From Campylobacteraceae bacterium (lineage in GTDB: Bacteria; Campylobacterota; Campylobacteria; Campylobacterales; Sulfurovaceae), in contig JALVXO010000088.1 in the NCBI GenBank assembly GCA_027022775.1, positions 1-12,913 of the forward strand: a stretch of DNA of 12,913 nucleotides. Reading direction: 5' to 3'. A model generated the notes under the pieces. It saw only the letters and a program-made list of their open reading frames with translations, did not search any database and was not told where the DNA came from. A program made the position numbers and the translations under genes. Within the stretch, counting starts at the first letter, position 1. Each line of letters starts with the position of its first letter. Positions 10,833 through 12,913 of this stretch are shown here, piece by piece.

Positions 10833-12913
10833 ATGTCTCAACCTAAAATTATCTGGACAAAAATTGATGAAGCGCCGGCTTTGGCGACTTACTCTCTTTA
10901 CCCGATTGTAGAAAAGTTTTTAAAAGAGGCGGGTGTGGATATTGAGCAGAGCGATATCTCACTTGCAGGCCGTGTATTGGCGGCATTTGGTTATATGGAT
11001 GATGAGCTTGCAAAACTTGGAGAGCTTGTTAAAAAGCCCGAAGCAAACATTATTAAACTTCCTAACATCTCTGCATCTGTTCCACAGCTTAAAGCTTGTA
11101 TTGCAGAGCTTCAGGAAAAAGGGTTCGATTTGCCTGATTACCCTGAAAATCCGCAAACAGATGAAGAGAAAGAGATTGCTGCAAAATATGCTAAATGTTT
11201 AGGAAGTGCGGTTAACCCGGTGTTAAGAGAAGGAAACTCAGACAGACGCGCAGCTGCAGTTGTTAAAAAATTTGCTCAAAAACATCCTCATAAATTAAAG
11301 CCATTTGATGAAAACTGCCAAGCTTATGTTGCTTATATGGAAGAGGGTGACTTTTATGAAAATGAGCAATCTTTAATTGCTCAAAAAGCTGATAATTACA
11401 CAATTGAATTAAATGGCAAAGTTGTAAAAACAATAGATGATGTTGAAGAGCAAGAGGTAATTTCTGCAAGCTTTATGTCTGCAGCGTCACTTAAAAAACT
11501 TCTTGCAAAATCTATTAAAGATGCTGAAGAAAAAGGGTTGCTTTGGTCAATTCACCTTAAAGCTACAATGATGAAAGTAAGCGACCCGATTATGTTTGGT
11601 TACGCTGTAGAAGAGTTTTTCAAAGATGTATTTGAAAAGTATGCAGATGAGTTTGAAAAACTTGGCGTAAATCCAGACCTGGGTATTGGCGACCTTCTTA
11701 AAAAATTAGAAAAATCTGAAAAAAGAGAAGAGATTGAAGAGGCTATTAAAAATGTGATTTTAAGCGGCAAACCAAATATTGCAATGGTTGACAGCGACAA
11801 TTTAATTACAAACCTTCACTTCTCTAACGATATTATTATCGACGCTTCTATGCCTCCTGTAATTAGAGAAGGCGGCAAAATGTGGAATAAAGATGGCGAA
11901 CTTCAAGAGTGTGTAGCTGTTATTCCAGACAGAAGTTATGCAAAAATGTATAGCGCTATTTTAGAAGACTGCAAAACAAACGGACAGTTTGATGTTGCAA
12001 CTATGGGGCATGTTAGCAATGTTGGTTTAATGGCTAAAAAAGCTGAAGAATACGGCTCTCACCCATACACCTTTAGAGTGCCTGAAGATGGAACTGTTGA
12101 AGTTAAAGATAGCGAAGGCAATGTTTTAATGAGCTTTAATGTGTCAAAAGGTGACATCTGGAGAGCATACAGAGCAAAAGATATAGCGATTAAAGATTGG
12201 GTTAGACTTGCACATGAGAGAGCAAAACTGACAGGTGATCCTGTTGTATTCTGGCTTGATTCTAACAGAGCGCACGATGCAAATATTATTAAAAAAGTTG
12301 TAGAGTATCTGCCTGCACATTTAGAAAAAGAGCCGGTAGAATACCATATTATGGCTCCTGAACTTGCTATGAAATATACAGTAAAAAGAAGCAGAGCTGG
12401 ACTTAACACAATTTCTGCAACTGGAAATGTTTTAAGAGATTACTTAACAGACCTGTTCCCTATTTTAGAGCTTGGAACAAGTGCAAAAATGATGAGTATC
12501 GTTCCACTGCTTGCTGGCGGCGGACTGTTTGAAACAGGTGCGGGGGGAAGTGCGCCTAAACATGTTGACCAATTCTTAAAAGAGAGCCACTTAAGATGGG
12601 ATTCTCTTGGTGAATTCCTGGCTCTTGCAGAGAGTTTGAGAATGATTTACAACCAAACAGGCGATGAAAAAGTAAAAGCTGTTTTAGATGCGCTTGATAA
12701 AGCAAACGAAGCGTATTTAGACAACAATAATGCCCCTGGCAGAAAAGCTGGCCAGCCAGACAATAAAGCCAGCCACTTCTATTTGGCAAAATATTGGGCA
12801 GAGGCTCTAGCTGAGAGCAACCCTAAATTTGCAGAAGTTGCTAAAAAACTTGAAGAGAATGAAGAGAAAATTTTAGAAGAGTTGCTGGCAGTTGAAGGGA
12901 AGCCTTCTGATAT
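10833..12913 (+). CDS. icd: NADP-dependent isocitrate dehydrogenase, monomeric type (3' end outside window)
   Basis: The enzyme interconverts isocitrate and 2-oxoglutarate plus CO2 with NADP(H). The open frame runs 693 codons to the window edge; monomeric IDHs are about 730-745 residues, so roughly 40-50 are missing. The start MSQPKIIWTKIDEAPALATY is typical. The substrate loop LGSAVNPVLREGNSDRRA (123-140) carries residues corresponding to Ser132, Asn135, Arg139 and Arg145 of the Azotobacter enzyme. Other conserved blocks are WSIHLKATMMKVSDPIMFG, MVDSDNLITNLHFSNDIIID, FWLDSNRAHDANII and LFETGAGGSAPKHVDQF. No internal stop is seen. In a carbon-fixing Campylobacterota it could run reductively in the reverse TCA cycle; that direction is inference. 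No relation to the dimeric icd family beyond a shared reaction. Confidence 0.96.
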   Translation, partial: MSQPKIIWTKIDEAPALATYSLYPIVEKFLKEAGVDIEQSDISLAGRVLAAFGYMDDELAKLGELVKKPEANIIKLPNISASVPQLKACIAELQEKGFDLPDYPENPQTDEEKEIAAKYAKCLGSAVNPVLREGNSDRRAAAVVKKFAQKHPHKLKPFDENCQAYVAYMEEGDFYENEQSLIAQKADNYTIELNGKVVKTIDDVEEQEVISASFMSAASLKKLLAKSIKDAEEKGLLWSIHLKATMMKVSDPIMFGYAVEEFFKDVFEKYADEFEKLGVNPDLGIGDLLKKLEKSEKREEIEEAIKNVILSGKPNIAMVDSDNLITNLHFSNDIIIDASMPPVIREGGKMWNKDGELQECVAVIPDRSYAKMYSAILEDCKTNGQFDVATMGHVSNVGLMAKKAEEYGSHPYTFRVPEDGTVEVKDSEGNVLMSFNVSKGDIWRAYRAKDIAIKDWVRLAHERAKLTGDPVVFWLDSNRAHDANIIKKVVEYLPAHLEKEPVEYHIMAPELAMKYTVKRSRAGLNTISATGNVLRDYLTDLFPILELGTSAKMMSIVPLLAGGGLFETGAGGSAPKHVDQFLKESHLRWDSLGEFLALAESLRMIYNQTGDEKVKAVLDALDKANEAYLDNNNAPGRKAGQPDNKASHFYLAKYWAEALAESNPKFAEVAKKLEENEEKILEELLAVEGKPSD

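Noticed and set aside
10959..12789. Minus-strand open frames inside the isocitrate dehydrogenase gene, and the plus-strand 10933-11202 frame
   Set aside because: The in-frame plus-strand protein matches monomeric IDH throughout; the others are shadows in other frames.

Overview
The window looks like chromosomal DNA from a Campylobacterota (former Epsilonproteobacteria) species. The clues are moderate to low GC with AT-rich intergenic DNA, a short 507-residue-class RecN, a short TlyA, and the gene string lptA-engB-membrane protein-PBP2 plus nadK-recN, which I recall from Campylobacter-type genomes. A monomeric NADP isocitrate dehydrogenase at the right end would suit a free-living, possibly autotrophic member rather than an animal-associated one. 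Genus cannot be decided from sequence alone.

Layout. (1) 1-403: no gene; a repeat island with two dispersed palindromic-type repeats and an 83-bp tandem repeat. (2) 404-7955, minus strand: nine tightly packed genes reading lptA, engB, an ArgA-like GNAT acetyltransferase, a small multi-pass membrane protein, mrdA (PBP2), nadK, recN, a DUF1287 secreted protein and tlyA. Most junctions overlap by 1-8 nt or are separated by 3-6 nt; the exception is 76 nt between mrdA and nadK. A sigma70-type promoter lies just upstream of lptA. The block mixes envelope biogenesis (LPS transport, cell elongation) with ribosome assembly or modification (EngB, TlyA), NADP synthesis and DNA repair. (3) 7956-8423: no gene apart from the lptA promoter; a second repeat island with a long hairpin and a MITE-like unit. 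(4) 8424-9832, minus strand, AT-rich: two toxin-antitoxin modules, a RHH antitoxin/MazF pair and a VapB/VapC pair. (5) 9917-10564, minus: a SanA/YdcF-type membrane protein. (6) 10565-10832: a divergent regulatory region with phased T-tracts and dyads. (7) 10833-end, plus: monomeric isocitrate dehydrogenase, cut by the window edge.

Most notable observations. The VapC toxin is broken by a single in-frame TAA directly after its first catalytic Asp, while the rest of the 120-codon frame and its other acidic residues are intact, so the module is probably an antitoxin with a dead toxin. The small membrane protein overlapping the PBP2 start sits where mreD sits in other bacteria and may be a divergent MreD. 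The operon is bracketed by repeat islands that share an exact 19-bp inverted sequence, and the genes I would expect upstream of lptA (lptC, kdsC type) are absent, which suggests a rearrangement breakpoint filled by repeats and toxin-antitoxin genes. I found no CRISPR array, tRNA, rRNA or complete insertion sequence, and nothing that I would call a new multi-gene system with confidence.
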